Source: Priapulus caudatus
Taxonomy: Eukaryota > Priapulida > Priapulimorpha > Priapulimorphida > Priapulidae
Assembly: GCF_000485595.1 (NCBI RefSeq)
Contig: NW_014577087.1
Coordinates: 1,021,662-1,043,800, forward strand
DNA length: 22,139 nt
Direction of reading: 5' to 3'
In this document: piece after piece, positions 7,501-15,393 of the stretch
Position numbering within the stretch: the stretch's first letter is position 1
How the letters are laid out: each line of letters starts with the position of its first letter
Made by a program: the position numbers and the translations under genes
Notes under the pieces: generated by a model
What the model saw: only the letters and a program-made list of their open reading frames with translations
The model's database searches: none
What the model was told of the DNA's origin: nothing

Positions 7501-9979
7501 TGAGCGTTAGTGCTTCTCATACACTATTAGCAAGATCATATATGTATGCTATATGTATATACTAGTAGATACATACTAGTATAGATATTTTCACGCCATT
7601 AACATATCCTTGCACAAGCACAAGCAATTATAGATGATATGTAACATTCCCAACTACTGCGACTTATAATGTAGCATACATGGATAACCAATTTTGACCA
7701 AAATCTTTGAAAAGTATGTCAAATAAATTATTACAGCTAGCCAAACTGATAATACTCGGTTATATTCAGCATTAAAACCTGGTCAGGAGTGGTAAGAATA
7801 GATCGTACATATAAACAAGATATCAATATTGTTGTTTGGCTCACCTGCAACCTAGCAACATGGCTAGACTGTAGTCCCATGTGCTCACGCTGTGCATTTA
7901 TCTCTTCCAACTCCGTCAGTAATCCTACGGTAACAAACACATACGGTATGGGACAAAAAATACTTCGGCTGACATTACCCATGACTTAGAATGAGCAAAG
8001 CTGCTCGTACATTCAACCCACTTGCTGACAGCATCAAGGTAAATGAATACTATTAACTCTGCCTTCAGGCATTATAACTCTCAGCAGAGCCACCCGTAAC
8101 TTGTGTGTCTCGATTATTATCCCTAGTAACCATCCTGTCCCAGAGTAACAGCCGCAGAAGCAACCGAATATGATCTCGCATTATCCTCGGCAGCCGGCAC
8201 GCGTGGTTACTGACCTTTGACCTTCAGATGTAGTTGGGCATTGTCACGCTGGAGAGTTCGCACGCGCTGCGCGTCGTGGCTTGTGTCGACCGACCGCCGT
8301 GACGTCCACGCCTCCCTGTCCTTACGCAGGCCGCCTACCTCCGCACCGTGACGCATCTTCATCTGCAGGAAAAACAACGTGATGACACCATCTTCTTCTG
8401 GCAGCAGTGCACGAATCGTATGCGCAGAGACGCACATTCCTGCATAGTAGTACTGTGCTCTGGGAGGATAACCTGATGCTTATATATGCAGAGATGCACA
8501 TTCCTGCAGTCTTAGCCCATTCGGGAAGTATCCAACTTATACATTCAGGGCTGCATCCTGGCAGAGTATTATCTTTTTCTGGGAGGAGTACCTGACTCTT
8601 ACATGCAGTCTTCCATTCGTTCCATTCCATAATCTGGTTCGTACAGCGTTTTTTATTAATAATTTATTCCGTTGTGCACAGCTAGGTAGAATGTGGGGGT
8701 AGTCAGACCTTAGCAAATAAATAGTAAAGATGGCTTGATCCAAGGTCGAGCCCTGCTGAAAGCATTGACCTTACAAACAATCAACTCATCTTTAGCATAT
8801 ATGTACATATCAGGGGTTAATAATGACAAATTATTGTCATTTGTCATTATAACACCCTGATACGCATCACAGCCCGAAGCCGTAATCGCACATAGCAATG
8901 TCTGGATGTATTTTGCGATTACCTCTTCGATGACTCGTTGATGTTCAGCCTGCTGATGCTCGTACTCAGACTTCAGGAACGACAATTCGTAGCGAAGCTT
9001 GTTGCACTCAGTGCGCCACCTATCCTGCTCCTTCTCCAGCTGTGAGCATCGCACCTTGTACGGTTCCTCCAGCTCATCCTTCAGGTTTCCTTTGATTAGC
9101 TCAAGCCTTTCCGGTGTCACAGCCTGCAAAAAAAAACGTTTTGTGTCGCAATAAAGTATCACGCAGCTTGTGCATTACGTAGAAAAAATGCGTTTTTTAA
9201 ATTATTATATTTTTGCTATGCGTGTTACATCTACGTGTGTGAACCACGTTTTGTTTATGTAATGTACCACCATAATTTGCCACAGTTGCTACAATCCACA
9301 AGCGTACATCTGTTTATACCTGAGCTTTTAACCGAGTGTTTTCAACATTGCTCTCAGTCAAATTCTTCCTGAGTTTTTCGATCTCTCTCTTAGATTCCTC
9401 TGCCTCTCTGCTGTGTTTTTCGAGATTACTTGTTACTTCATGCTGAAGTTGGACATGTTCATTCTGCAATCTGTAACATTAATCATATCACTCATGCAAT
9501 GACATGGTTTAACTCTCATAAACGAACATCGAAATCAATCTCATTCACTAATGTAGTAAGCAATTATCTGTTCTTGTCAGGTTCAGAATTCATCATCAAA
9601 CTGTCAAATGCCACAATGTCTAAATAATAATATTTAGCAGTTTTAAATTAACAGCTCCTAAATGCACTGATAGATTTTCAAATTTGCATTTAATATTTTT
9701 ATTAGTTGAAGCCCCTGATTTTCAGCCCTAAATGTAGATGGCATCTAAATATAACTTGTACATGTACCTTTGATGTTCTGTTTTCAAGGTCTGATAATTG
9801 GTTTTGTGCCGCTCACTTCGCATCTTCTCATCTGCCAGCATCTTATGAAGCTCAGTTTCCCGTGCAAGGCGAGGCAACTCAGCAGCATTGCTGCCCATTG
9901 TTAATGTTGGAACAATGGGTGGGACGCTCCAACCATCAGGCATCGTAGTCTTTGACGCCTCTTTTTCCAATGATGCCAT
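1455..9979 (-). CDS. CEP83: Centrosomal protein 83 (CEP83/CCDC41), complete 15-coding-exon gene
   Basis: CEP83 is a coiled-coil protein of the distal appendages of the mother centriole. In vertebrates it anchors the other appendage proteins and is needed to dock the centriole to membrane at the start of ciliogenesis. Here 15 coding exons join in consistent phase into a 2211-nt CDS (736 aa; human is about 700 aa). Colinear matches to vertebrate CEP83 include KMLADEKMRSERHKTNYQTL near residue 50, RLQNEHVQLQHEV at 71, NKLRYELSFLKSEYEHQ in exon 3, LVEKEREAERRVQATQEE in exon 8, VEAKKEELE in exon 12, KKQLRDIQRRHGEFRGI in exon 13 and EQQHQQDLDILQQRLD in exon 14. Nearly all of it is predicted heptad-rich coiled coil; the C-terminal tail is acidic and Ser-rich. 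The coordinates cover all introns. The start is fixed by an upstream in-frame TAG. Identification rests on remembered family sequence, not a search, but the end-to-end colinearity makes it very secure. Confidence 0.95.
2405..2626. mobile_element. Inverted-repeat element, 36-bp arms (MITE-like)
   Basis: Arms 2405-2440 and 2591-2626 are inverted repeats matching at 33 of 36 positions; their core reads CAAGGAGCTAAATATAAC. About 150 bases lie between. It sits in the last CEP83 intron. I could not find a clean target-site duplication, so its superfamily is unknown. Confidence 0.55.
2773..2847 (-). CDS. CEP83: CEP83 coding exon 14 (residues 673-697)
   Basis: 25 codons, phase 0 at both ends, between acceptor CTTCTCTGTTAG and donor CAG|GTACGA. 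It encodes EQQHQQDLDILQQRLDAVEE and AQHVQ. This matches the vertebrate EEQHQRELSLLRKRLEELE C-terminal helix. Confidence 0.88.
3129..3300 (-). CDS. CEP83: CEP83 coding exon 13 (residues 615-672)
   Basis: 172 nt from acceptor TTCTTCGTGCAG to donor CAG|GTGCGC, phase 2 to 0. It encodes (K)QSVPQEEHLHVKKQLRDI, QRRHGEFRGILLSSLPLG, and ends SFSQQ. KxLKDIQRRHxEFR is the most diagnostic C-terminal motif of the family. Reading through the donor would add 39 residues before a stop; the spliced form is preferred because exons 14 and 15 restore the conserved C-terminus. Confidence 0.92.
3344..3533. mobile_element. hAT-type MITE (190 bp)
   Basis: The left end CAGTGGTTCTTAATC and right end GCTTAAGAACCCCTG are imperfect terminal inverted repeats of the CAG(T/G)GGTTCT hAT type. 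The 8-base flanks ATCTATTC (3336-3343) and GTCTATTC (3534-3541) match at 7 of 8, as expected for the 8-bp duplication made by hAT transposases. The interior has no ORF, so it is non-autonomous. It lies in the CEP83 intron between exons 12 and 13, only about 40 bases from the exon 13 acceptor. Confidence 0.8.
3601..3781. repeat. Degenerate (AAATAT)n minisatellite
   Basis: About 180 bases of irregular AAATAT, AAATAC and AAATGT units, almost without C or G. It lies in the CEP83 intron just after the exon 12 donor. Confidence 0.8.
3823..3923 (-). CDS. CEP83: CEP83 coding exon 12 (residues 582-614 and part of 615)
   Basis: 101 nt from acceptor CTGCTCACAG to donor CTCAA|GTGAGC, phase 0 to 2. It encodes KKKKYVKLVKHLREKLELVE followed by AKKEELEIHNSAL. 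The VEAKKEELE motif is nearly invariant in CEP83 (LEAKKEELE in vertebrates). Confidence 0.92.
4605..4733 (-). CDS. CEP83: CEP83 coding exon 11 (residues 539-581)
   Basis: 43 codons, phase 0 at both ends, between acceptor TTACTTACTGCAG and donor CAG|GTAAGA. It encodes AARQHHAGWEAEKGEWRKRV and ends YNSLTSENKQ. It contains the Trp-containing coiled-coil segment seen near this position in other CEP83 proteins. Confidence 0.9.
4990..5156 (-). mobile_element. tRNA-derived SINE
   Basis: Minus-strand pol III box A TGGTAGAGTGG (complement of 5133-5143) and box B GGTTCGACTCC (complement of 5098-5108) are properly spaced. The head resembles a tRNA but the acceptor, anticodon and T stems do not pair, so it is not a working tRNA. 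It is followed by GGGTCTTACCAAAGACTTGA, a tail type I recall from widespread invertebrate tRNA-SINEs. It is inserted in the CEP83 intron between exons 10 and 11. The 3' limit is uncertain. Confidence 0.7.
5153..5203. repeat. Direct repeat of an 18-bp unit
   Basis: GCTAAAGGTTGAACTCAT occurs at 5153-5170 and again at 5186-5203, with 15 bases between. It adjoins the head of the SINE and the exon 10 donor of CEP83. It may be a local duplication made when the SINE inserted, though no third copy is seen at the SINE's other end. Confidence 0.7.
5215..5449 (-). CDS. CEP83: CEP83 coding exon 10 (residues 460-538)
   Basis: The longest coding exon (235 nt), from acceptor GCATTTGCAG to donor CAG|GTGAGG, phase 2 to 0. 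It encodes (R)DREKRLQLSISKLEQEI, then LHTSEDDLAAANRTLKGTIA and ends IRDTAEQ. It matches the vertebrate block with SENDLLNSNQMLK. The reading frame is open across the whole exon. Confidence 0.92.
5867..6016 (-). CDS. CEP83: CEP83 coding exon 9 (residues 410-459 and part of 460)
   Basis: 150 nt from acceptor TTACACTTGCAG to donor TTGAG|GTGTGG. It encodes (K)LDLESKLQEAERRRVDASQ and KAEKLEEQYRRERQQQEKE. The junction gives LENDKLDLESKL, matching LQDEKLELENRL of the vertebrate protein. Charged coiled coil. Confidence 0.92.
6380..6562. mobile_element. Mutator-like foldback MITE, copy 1 (183 bp, 9-bp TSD)
   Basis: Long inverted arms: GGTCTATGTCCCC through TTTCTGACTAA on the left (from 6388) is repeated, inverted and perfect, up to 6555. 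The outermost bases are GCAGATAA and GCTCGTAG. Flanks ACCAGTAAG at 6371-6379 and 6563-6571 are an exact 9-bp duplication, the size made by Mutator-type transposases. The loop holds an (AT)n run and three GGGTTA units. It lies in the CEP83 intron between exons 8 and 9. Confidence 0.85.
6611..6755 (-). CDS. CEP83: CEP83 coding exon 8 (residues 362-409 and part of 410)
   Basis: 145 nt from acceptor TTTCACCCGCAG to donor ACAA|GTATGAG, phase 1 to 2. It encodes (G)VTGELDVARQSLAMQKQQ, LVEKEREAERRVQATQEE and VAQLEND. The LVEKxREx(x)RKVQAxxEE block is diagnostic for CEP83. The Mutator-like foldback element (6380-6562) ends only about 50 bases beyond this donor. Confidence 0.92.
6952..7108 (-). CDS. 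CEP83: CEP83 coding exon 7 (residues 310-361 and part of 362)
   Basis: 157 nt between acceptor ATACTGTGGCAG and donor GAAG|GTGTGC, phase 0 to 1. It encodes LHELEKELANTRHRLEQLEH, then SKLEVANLRMENLRQQGSL. This corresponds to the vertebrate segment with SNKLEITDIKLE. Coiled coil throughout. Confidence 0.9.
7332..7466 (-). CDS. CEP83: CEP83 coding exon 6 (residues 265-309)
   Basis: 45 codons, phase 0 at both ends, between acceptor TACTTTTCCAG and donor AAG|GTATCC. It encodes AKQVSEYIGNIKTLQTEKES and a Leu-heptad coiled coil ending THEQLHTK. Exon order and phase agree with exons 5 and 7. Confidence 0.9.
7845..7924 (-). CDS. CEP83: CEP83 coding exon 5 (residues 238-264)
   Basis: An 80-nt exon bounded by acceptor TTACCGTAG and donor CAG|GTGAGC, phase 1 to 0. 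It encodes (G)LLTELEEINAQREHMGLQ and SSHVARLQ. The join gives KVKGLLTELEE, which corresponds to the KLKGLEAEV region of vertebrate CEP83. It is too short to be convincing alone; phase and alignment support it. Confidence 0.88.
8215..8362 (-). CDS. CEP83: CEP83 coding exon 4 (residues 189-237 and part of 238)
   Basis: The acceptor TTTTTCCTGCAG and the donor AAAG|GTCAGT bound 148 nt, phase 0 to 1. It encodes MKMRHGAEVGGLRKDREAW to LQRDNAQLHLKVK. The alternative upstream donor (AAG|GTCAAA) is weaker and would lose the conserved KxKG junction with exon 5. This exon is GC-richer than its neighbours. Confidence 0.88.
8811..8859. repeat. Short palindromic element A
   Basis: A nearly perfect 49-bp hairpin: CAGGGGTTAATAATGACAAA pairs with the inverted right half ending CACCCTG. 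Similar palindromes lie at 12990-13042 and 17283-17326. It is in the CEP83 intron between exons 3 and 4. Confidence 0.6.
8923..9123 (-). CDS. CEP83: CEP83 coding exon 3 (residues 122-188)
   Basis: Acceptor TTTTTTTTGCAG and donor GAG|GTAATC bound 67 codons in phase 0 at both ends. The sequence AVTPERLELIKGNLKDELEE followed by NKLRYELSFLKSEYEHQQ is the best conserved stretch of the CEP83 family. The frame stays open past the donor (VIAKY), but family alignment places the following residues in exon 4. Confidence 0.93.
9320..9470 (-). CDS. CEP83: CEP83 coding exon 2 (residues 71-121)
   Basis: The acceptor TGTTACAG and donor CAG|GTATAA bound 151 nt, entering in phase 2 and leaving in phase 0. It encodes (R)LQNEHVQLQHEVTSNLEKH and a continuous coiled coil ending in NTRLKAQ. 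The join to exon 1 recreates the conserved EHxRLQNEHVxLQ block of CEP83. The frame contains no stop. Confidence 0.92.
9768..9979 (-). CDS. CEP83: CEP83 coding exon 1 (residues 1-70 and part of 71)
   Basis: Begins MASLEKEASKTT and ends in KTNYQTLKTEHQ plus two bases of an Arg codon. The donor is AAG|GTACAT. A TAG lies in frame upstream of the ATG, so this Met is the first possible one in the exon. An acceptor-like TTCTCATTCCAG ends at 10002, so the exon may start at 10001 with a separate 5' UTR exon further upstream. The N-terminal 45 residues are poorly conserved, as expected; the conserved block starts at KMLADEKMRSE. Confidence 0.92.
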
Positions 9980-10560
9980 TTGGCTGATTACACTTTTCTA
10001 ACTGGAATGAGAATGCATAGTCAACAGCTGCCTCTTTAATTTAATAAGTATTTGCTGTTAATATTCATAGTATTAAAAACTAATGCATTTCATTCAAGCC
10101 TAGTAGTGCTATTACTAGGCTTTATGATACACCCGACAATATAATATACTTCGGAATTTGCATAAAGGTGTGTTAAGACTTAAGGATGCTACGTATACAC
10201 CGCACTAAACCGTTAAATACATGGATAAAATATTGTAACCTAACAGAACCCACAACCTTCTCTCGCGTTAAGGATCGTTCACAGTTTCGTGTTACGGTAA
10301 GTACTATCCGTATTACTTTGTAGTCACTGCCTTGTAGTTGTAACATTGACATTGTCATTTCTACTTCTACTTCTATACTGGACAGTCCGTAAGGAATAAA
10401 CGTCCAGGGCTATAGCTAGCCATGGGGTGTGACCTAGCTTGGGTAAAGCTAGGTAGTTAGCCTTTTAGCCTAAAGGGTCATCGTAAAGATTAGACTACAA
10501 CGTCCAAGGAAATAAGTTTCAAATTGTCAATTTTAACTAGATAAGAAGGAAGATAATTAC
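9980..10560. other. CEP83 upstream region
   Basis: The CEP83 promoter or 5' UTR intron should be here or further right. No TATA box is obvious. A perfect 9-bp hairpin ACCTAGCTT/AAGCTAGGT lies near 10430-10455. A plus-strand donor-like CGGTAAGTACT occurs near 10296. No coding exon is seen. Confidence 0.4.
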
Positions 10561-10561
10561 T

Positions 10562-10700
10562 TAAGATTCAAGATTCAATATGTTTATTTTGTGCATAAGT
10601 CGTGTATATACAGTGTACAGCGGCAAATAGGAAATATACAAGTCAAGTTAATCTAGTTTACAAAGGAAGCACAGGAGTGGCGAAAGAACCCGCAGGTTAG
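10562..10700 (-). repeat. Probable 3' end of a CR1/L2-like LINE
   Basis: Minus-strand reading gives GCACAAAATAAACATATTGA followed by tandem TTGAATC units. A polyadenylation-like AATAAA followed by a short tandem-repeat tail is typical of CR1/L2-clade 3' ends. No reverse transcriptase remnant is visible; the right limit is a guess. Confidence 0.35.
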
Positions 10701-10873
10701 ATTTTAGGAAGGAATACTTAGTATGGAATGATGTAAAAAATAAAAAACCTACACTTAAACTTTTGATCGAAGACTGAAAATAAAATGAGTACGGTATTAC
10801 CCATTGCGTACTGTATTGTAGACATGAAGAATTGTGGGATGTCTTCTAGCTAGACTAGGGACTTATTGCTTGG

Positions 10874-11102
10874 GCTGAGAGGGTCTATGTCCCCCAAAGT
10901 ACTGCCGGAACGTACCCTGGTAGTGGTACTATCTAATATGCCGGACCGTACCTCGCCTACTCCACCAACGAGTCTAGGGAGTCGCCTACGCCTACTCCCT
11001 AACCCTAACCATATCAGATAGTTACCAGGGTACGTTCCGGTATACCGGACCGTACCCAGGGTACGTTCCGGCAGTACCCTGGGGGACATAGACCCTATGA
11101 GC
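10874..11102. mobile_element. Mutator-like foldback MITE, copy 2 (229 bp, 9-bp TSD)
   Basis: Ends GCTGAGAGGGTCTATGTCCC and, inverted, GCTCATAGGGTCTATGTCCC. Flanks ATTGCTTGG at 10865-10873 and 11103-11111 are an exact 9-bp duplication. Inside, the motif around CCGGAACGTACCCTGG recurs in both orientations, giving a nested foldback, and the centre holds two CCCTAA units. It shares terminal repeats with the element at 6380-6562 but differs inside, so the two are members of one family. Confidence 0.85.
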
Positions 11103-11111
11103 ATTGCTTGG

Positions 11112-12989
11112 CTATGCTGTAGTGTAGTAGGGAGTGGACGGCCAGATTCGCCGGACGGCCACAGCACTGCAGCCGTGCAGGCCAGCCAGCTTTCGTACTA
11201 TCACGTATACATGTTACATATTATAAAACCTCACACTTACTTCATCATCAAATTATTGGAGACCTAGCAACTACGCAATGCTCCAATAATTATTTAAATC
11301 AAATGCTACTAAAAGTACTAGTACATTCGCATTTCATCATGTTTGAACAGCGTTCTATGTTGGTATTTACATTCAAAACATGTTCTTATATCGCTGTGAA
11401 TTGTGGGAAAAGTGCACGTTTTGCCATCTAGTGATCATCTTTGTAAATAATCAACGCGATTACTGATCCGCATAAGAGCAAAGGCCAATATAATTACAAT
11501 ATATTATATTCGGTCATCGGAATCGTTATCCAAATAACAGGAGGGGAACAGGGTGAAGCATTCCCAACATCCCAGGTAAAAAATACACTTATACACGGTC
11601 TAGGCGGTGCCAGTGTAGAATAGTTTACTACCGGGTAAAAGTCACCCAGGTGGTGTGTACTCATTTATCTAAATTTCACTCATCTACTACCATTAAATAA
11701 ATGAGTAAATAAATAAACAAACACATAAATTAATAAAAATTAATAACGAGATTTTGTGAACATTCGTCTCTATCACGTTTCCGTCAGAATAAGTGTAAGT
11801 TTATATTAAAATTAAAGGGACTACGTCACGAATTTTCTATGGTAAAATTTGTAAAAAAAAATTGTAAACTAACGGGTTTGTAAACTAACGGGACTAAACA
11901 AATCGTCAAATTCTTACCTGATAAGATTGTTTCTCAACTAGTTAAAAATCCGAAAAACCTGGACGATTTCAATTTATGTTCCCAACATTAATTGCTTGCT
12001 ATGGGCTATGTATGAGTCACGAGTGTATATGTTCACATCGAAAAATATAGTAAAATAGGAAGTATAATGCAGCAATTAAACCATAAAAAGTGAACCAGAA
12101 TTACTTATATTTTGTGAAAATGTGGAAATGTTTTTTTTATTTTTTACTATTTACGGTGACGTAATCACTTTAAGTGGAAGTAGAAAGAACTGCTTTAATT
12201 AGGACCGTCATTTAACTTAATTTTAATTCGGTGAATTATCGGCGCGTTAATATTAAATTCCGAATTTTTATGAAGCCGTGCGATGCGTCCGTCTATTGTT
12301 GTGCACACGACCCCCTAGCCTGCTTAATACGTGTTTCACTGCAGGAACTCAGACTTCCTACATAAGGTCGGGTGCTCATCATAGAAGAAGAAAACAAAAA
12401 AGGAAAGCACAATTCAAACAATACCCATTTATTTAGTACAAATTAGTGTATACGTTTCTGTATCACGAAGCCTGTAATGAACCTACCAGAGAGTCGCCAT
12501 TTCTACAGTATTTTAAGAAATGCATCGGCTCAGTGCGTAAGCATCCCTCGGTCGATATATTTTATTCATGATCAAAGCAATTTTATTAATAATTAAAACT
12601 CTGCAGAAGTATGCTTCATGTGAGCCTAGAAAATATGCGTGTTTTTATCCGTCGTCGCAGATTTCCAATCGCCAGGCGTCGCCACAAGCATAACAGCATT
12701 CTAAGGCTTCATGTGGTGATTGAATCGTACTCAGTGTATCATCCATCACACCTGCCCTTGATCACGACACCGCTGAAGCTGAAGCAAGGTAAGTAGAAAC
12801 GCTGCAAATTCACATTTCGCTCATTAACACTTTACCGCGCAGCCCCGTCTTTTTTCGGCGTCAAAAACAAGCGGGTTACCAGCGATATGTCTCTTATACC
12901 CACAGCTTAATTAAAAGTATATATATATATAGGAGCTTTCTATAATCGTGTGTTTTCTTCCATATTTGTAGATAATATATATATATTAT
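11112..12989. other. Intergenic region without firm gene
   Basis: AT-rich sequence between the divergently arranged CEP83 and twitchin-like genes. A strong minus-strand donor (ATCAG|GTAAGAAT, exon end 11918) could end a CEP83 5' UTR exon. A strong plus-strand donor (CAAG|GTAAGTAG, exon end 12788) follows an open 61-codon stretch beginning at 12611. A 15-bp tandem TGTAAACTAACGGG repeat lies near 11863-11893. None is proven to be transcribed. Confidence 0.35.
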
Positions 12990-13042
12990 CAGGAGTCATT
13001 ATCAGTTTATTAGTTATTATCATTTGTCATTATTAACTCCTG
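12990..13042. repeat. Short palindromic element B
   Basis: Its right half, read inverted, is CAGGAGTTAATAATGACAAA, closely matching element A at 8811. The left half starts CAGGAGTCATTATC. It is flanked by AT repeats on both sides. Confidence 0.5.
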
Positions 13043-13044
13043 AC

Positions 13045-13148
<104 letters not shown>

Positions 13149-13337
13149 ACTATAAGAAAGCGTTTTAGAAACACACCCAACACGAATATAGTACTACGTA
13201 TAGATACGGAGGAAGTGCGTCCCTGTACATCCGCGTATCCATATCCTCTATATTTTGCACAGAGTCATCAGTGCTAGTTTCCAGTCACGCCGCGTCGACT
13301 ACACCGGTGTAAGCTGTCAAGCTGTCAACGCCTCGAA

Positions 13338-13360
13338 ATGGGGGACCAGCCAGATGCTGC
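13338..13360 (+). CDS. Twitchin-like alternative first coding exon A (MGDQPDA-)
   Basis: ATG GGG GAC CAG CCA GAT GCT GC followed by donor GC|GTGAGTAT. It ends in phase 2; the A that starts the exon at 19689 completes Ala, giving MGDQPDAAPKFFKDP. It is too short to be certain alone, but its phase, strong donor and similar design to exon B support it. A TATATTTT sequence at 13249-13256 and TCAGT at 13268 are a possible core promoter, though their spacing is short. Confidence 0.6.
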
Positions 13361-14098
13361 GTGAGTATATGTAGAATTAAAGATTCATAGAATATGTAAT
13401 AATTTCCATGTAGTTACATTCAGTCAAGCGGGCTTACCATGCAGAAGTTTATTTATGAATTATACTTTCACGCAAGCCGTACCTTGTATAAATAAATAAA
13501 TAAATAAATTTATTTATTTATTTATATATTAAATGTGCATATATATATATATATATATATAATATAGTATATATATAGTTATATATATATTATGTAATGA
13601 CGGAATACCAACACCGACGTACACTATATATGTAGTTGTTTAAGGCGCTTAATTTTGTTACTGTTTGCTATTGAATTGGCGTTTTTTTTTATTGTCATCA
13701 TCGTCTAGTCAACTAGTGGCATCTTAGAGATTAATCTATAGACTCTCTGATCTAATTCGTTGGCATATGTACTCAATACCGCACTAGTATCCCGTCTCAT
13801 CTGGTTTGTGGAAAAGTACGGGCGATTTTAGCTGAGATATATATGATGTGTTCAACAGTGTTGATCGAAGCCGGCGTTATTTAGTTAGCGTGTGACGAGT
13901 GAATGTGTATCTACGCCTTCATCATGCTTTATGAAGCAATATGTGTCACTGCTATGATATCACCACATTTATTACGCGTATATGTATATGTGTGGCGTGG
14001 TGTGTGTACTTTGCAGCGTGTTGGGTGTGGGTGTATATGTATGTGTGGTGTGTGGCGTACATGCGCGGGCGCGCGCATGTGTGTGTGTGTGTGTGTGT

Positions 14099-14157
<59 letters not shown>

Positions 14158-15343
14158 CGTGCGCGCGCGTGTGTGTTAATGTATGTACCAGCTAGGTATA
14201 CTGTGCGTGGTCCGTGTGTATGTGAGGCGGGCGCTTATAATTTCGTGTAGACGTGCACGCTTGTGGGGGCGTAGTAACTCATTTACGACGTGTATATAAA
14301 CCGTAAATTTTCTTATCGGCTAAACAAATCGCGATAATGTAGGACTTATAATTAATTAAGCAATAGAAGCTCGTATGCTAAACGTTCTTATAACATACGT
14401 GAGCGTAGTGTATTGATAAACAACAATTAACTTTTAATAGTATATATATATATATATAGGCAAAATGTCTTCTATTATACTAAAATATTATATATACTCA
14501 TCTATATTTCAAGTAAAATGTATTGATTAATAAGTTTTTGGGCTGGTATAATGGCTCACACACACACGGCGCCGTCAGTCATCACGACCAAATGACCTCA
14601 TTTCATCTTACGGCATGGTTGATAGTAAGTGTGTGGGGGTGTGGGGGGCGTTGCTTCGACCACCCCGCGTCTTCGCAGCAGTGGTCTGTCCGCGCGCGTA
14701 TTTACACGCCAGGTATATCTAACAAACAAGCCGCCCTTCGACTTCGTACGACTTTTTCTGTTTAAACTCGTCGGTCCATTAGTCCCCGCGTCTCCGCGGT
14801 GTACGCCGACTATGCCCGCTATAAAAGGCCTAGCCTCCCTGACCGAAGGTCTCATCCTGCGTCCTGCGGCCAGACCTAACTGATCTTGGTTCTTCTCCAG
14901 TAAACAGCCATCATGTCGGACAAATCGGCGTAAGTACACGCATTTCTACGTATAGCCTATATATATATATTATATATATCCATGCATGCAGTTTGCGTAG
15001 TCAAAACATTGAGCCGTGCTGTCGTATTTATATACGTTACTGTATTTATATTGTTTAATGTATTTAGCTGTAAAGGGTGAAGAATATCACAACTTGCATT
15101 GACTCTCATGCAGCGTGCGCGCGTGCGTGTACGAATGTGCGTGCGCGTGCGTGCACGTTCAGTAGATAGATAGGACGAGCAGGATTAGAAACCAACATAC
15201 AGTCCGCGCGTGTTTGGTCTACTCTTAGTTCATTCTTCAATAGCGAGTGCGAAACGGAAGAGAGTGCGGGAGGACGCGAACACCAGAGAGAACGAATGGG
15301 TAAGGCGTGAAAAGAAGAGAGGTTATATTATAAGAGCAATTAT

Positions 15344-15393
<50 letters not shown>

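Larger units (their letters stand above)
14440..15062 (+). repeat. Promoter/first-exon segment, copy 1 of a 7.1-kb-spaced duplication
   Basis: This 623-bp block recurs at 21530-22139, in the same orientation, with only scattered substitutions and small indels. It contains a TATA box, 5' UTR, the MSDKS first coding exon and the start of its intron. Both copies begin at a TATATA run followed by GGCAAAATGTCTTC. Copy 2 is cut by the window end, so the duplication may be longer on the right. Confidence 0.95.

Noticed and set aside
12611-12788. 61-codon plus-strand frame with strong donor as a coding exon
   Set aside because: The protein is Arg/His-rich without recognised homology and has no supported partner exon; kept only as a possible leader exon.
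13903-14250. Open frames rich in Val and Cys
   Set aside because: They translate the (GT)n microsatellite in different frames and have no codon bias or homology.
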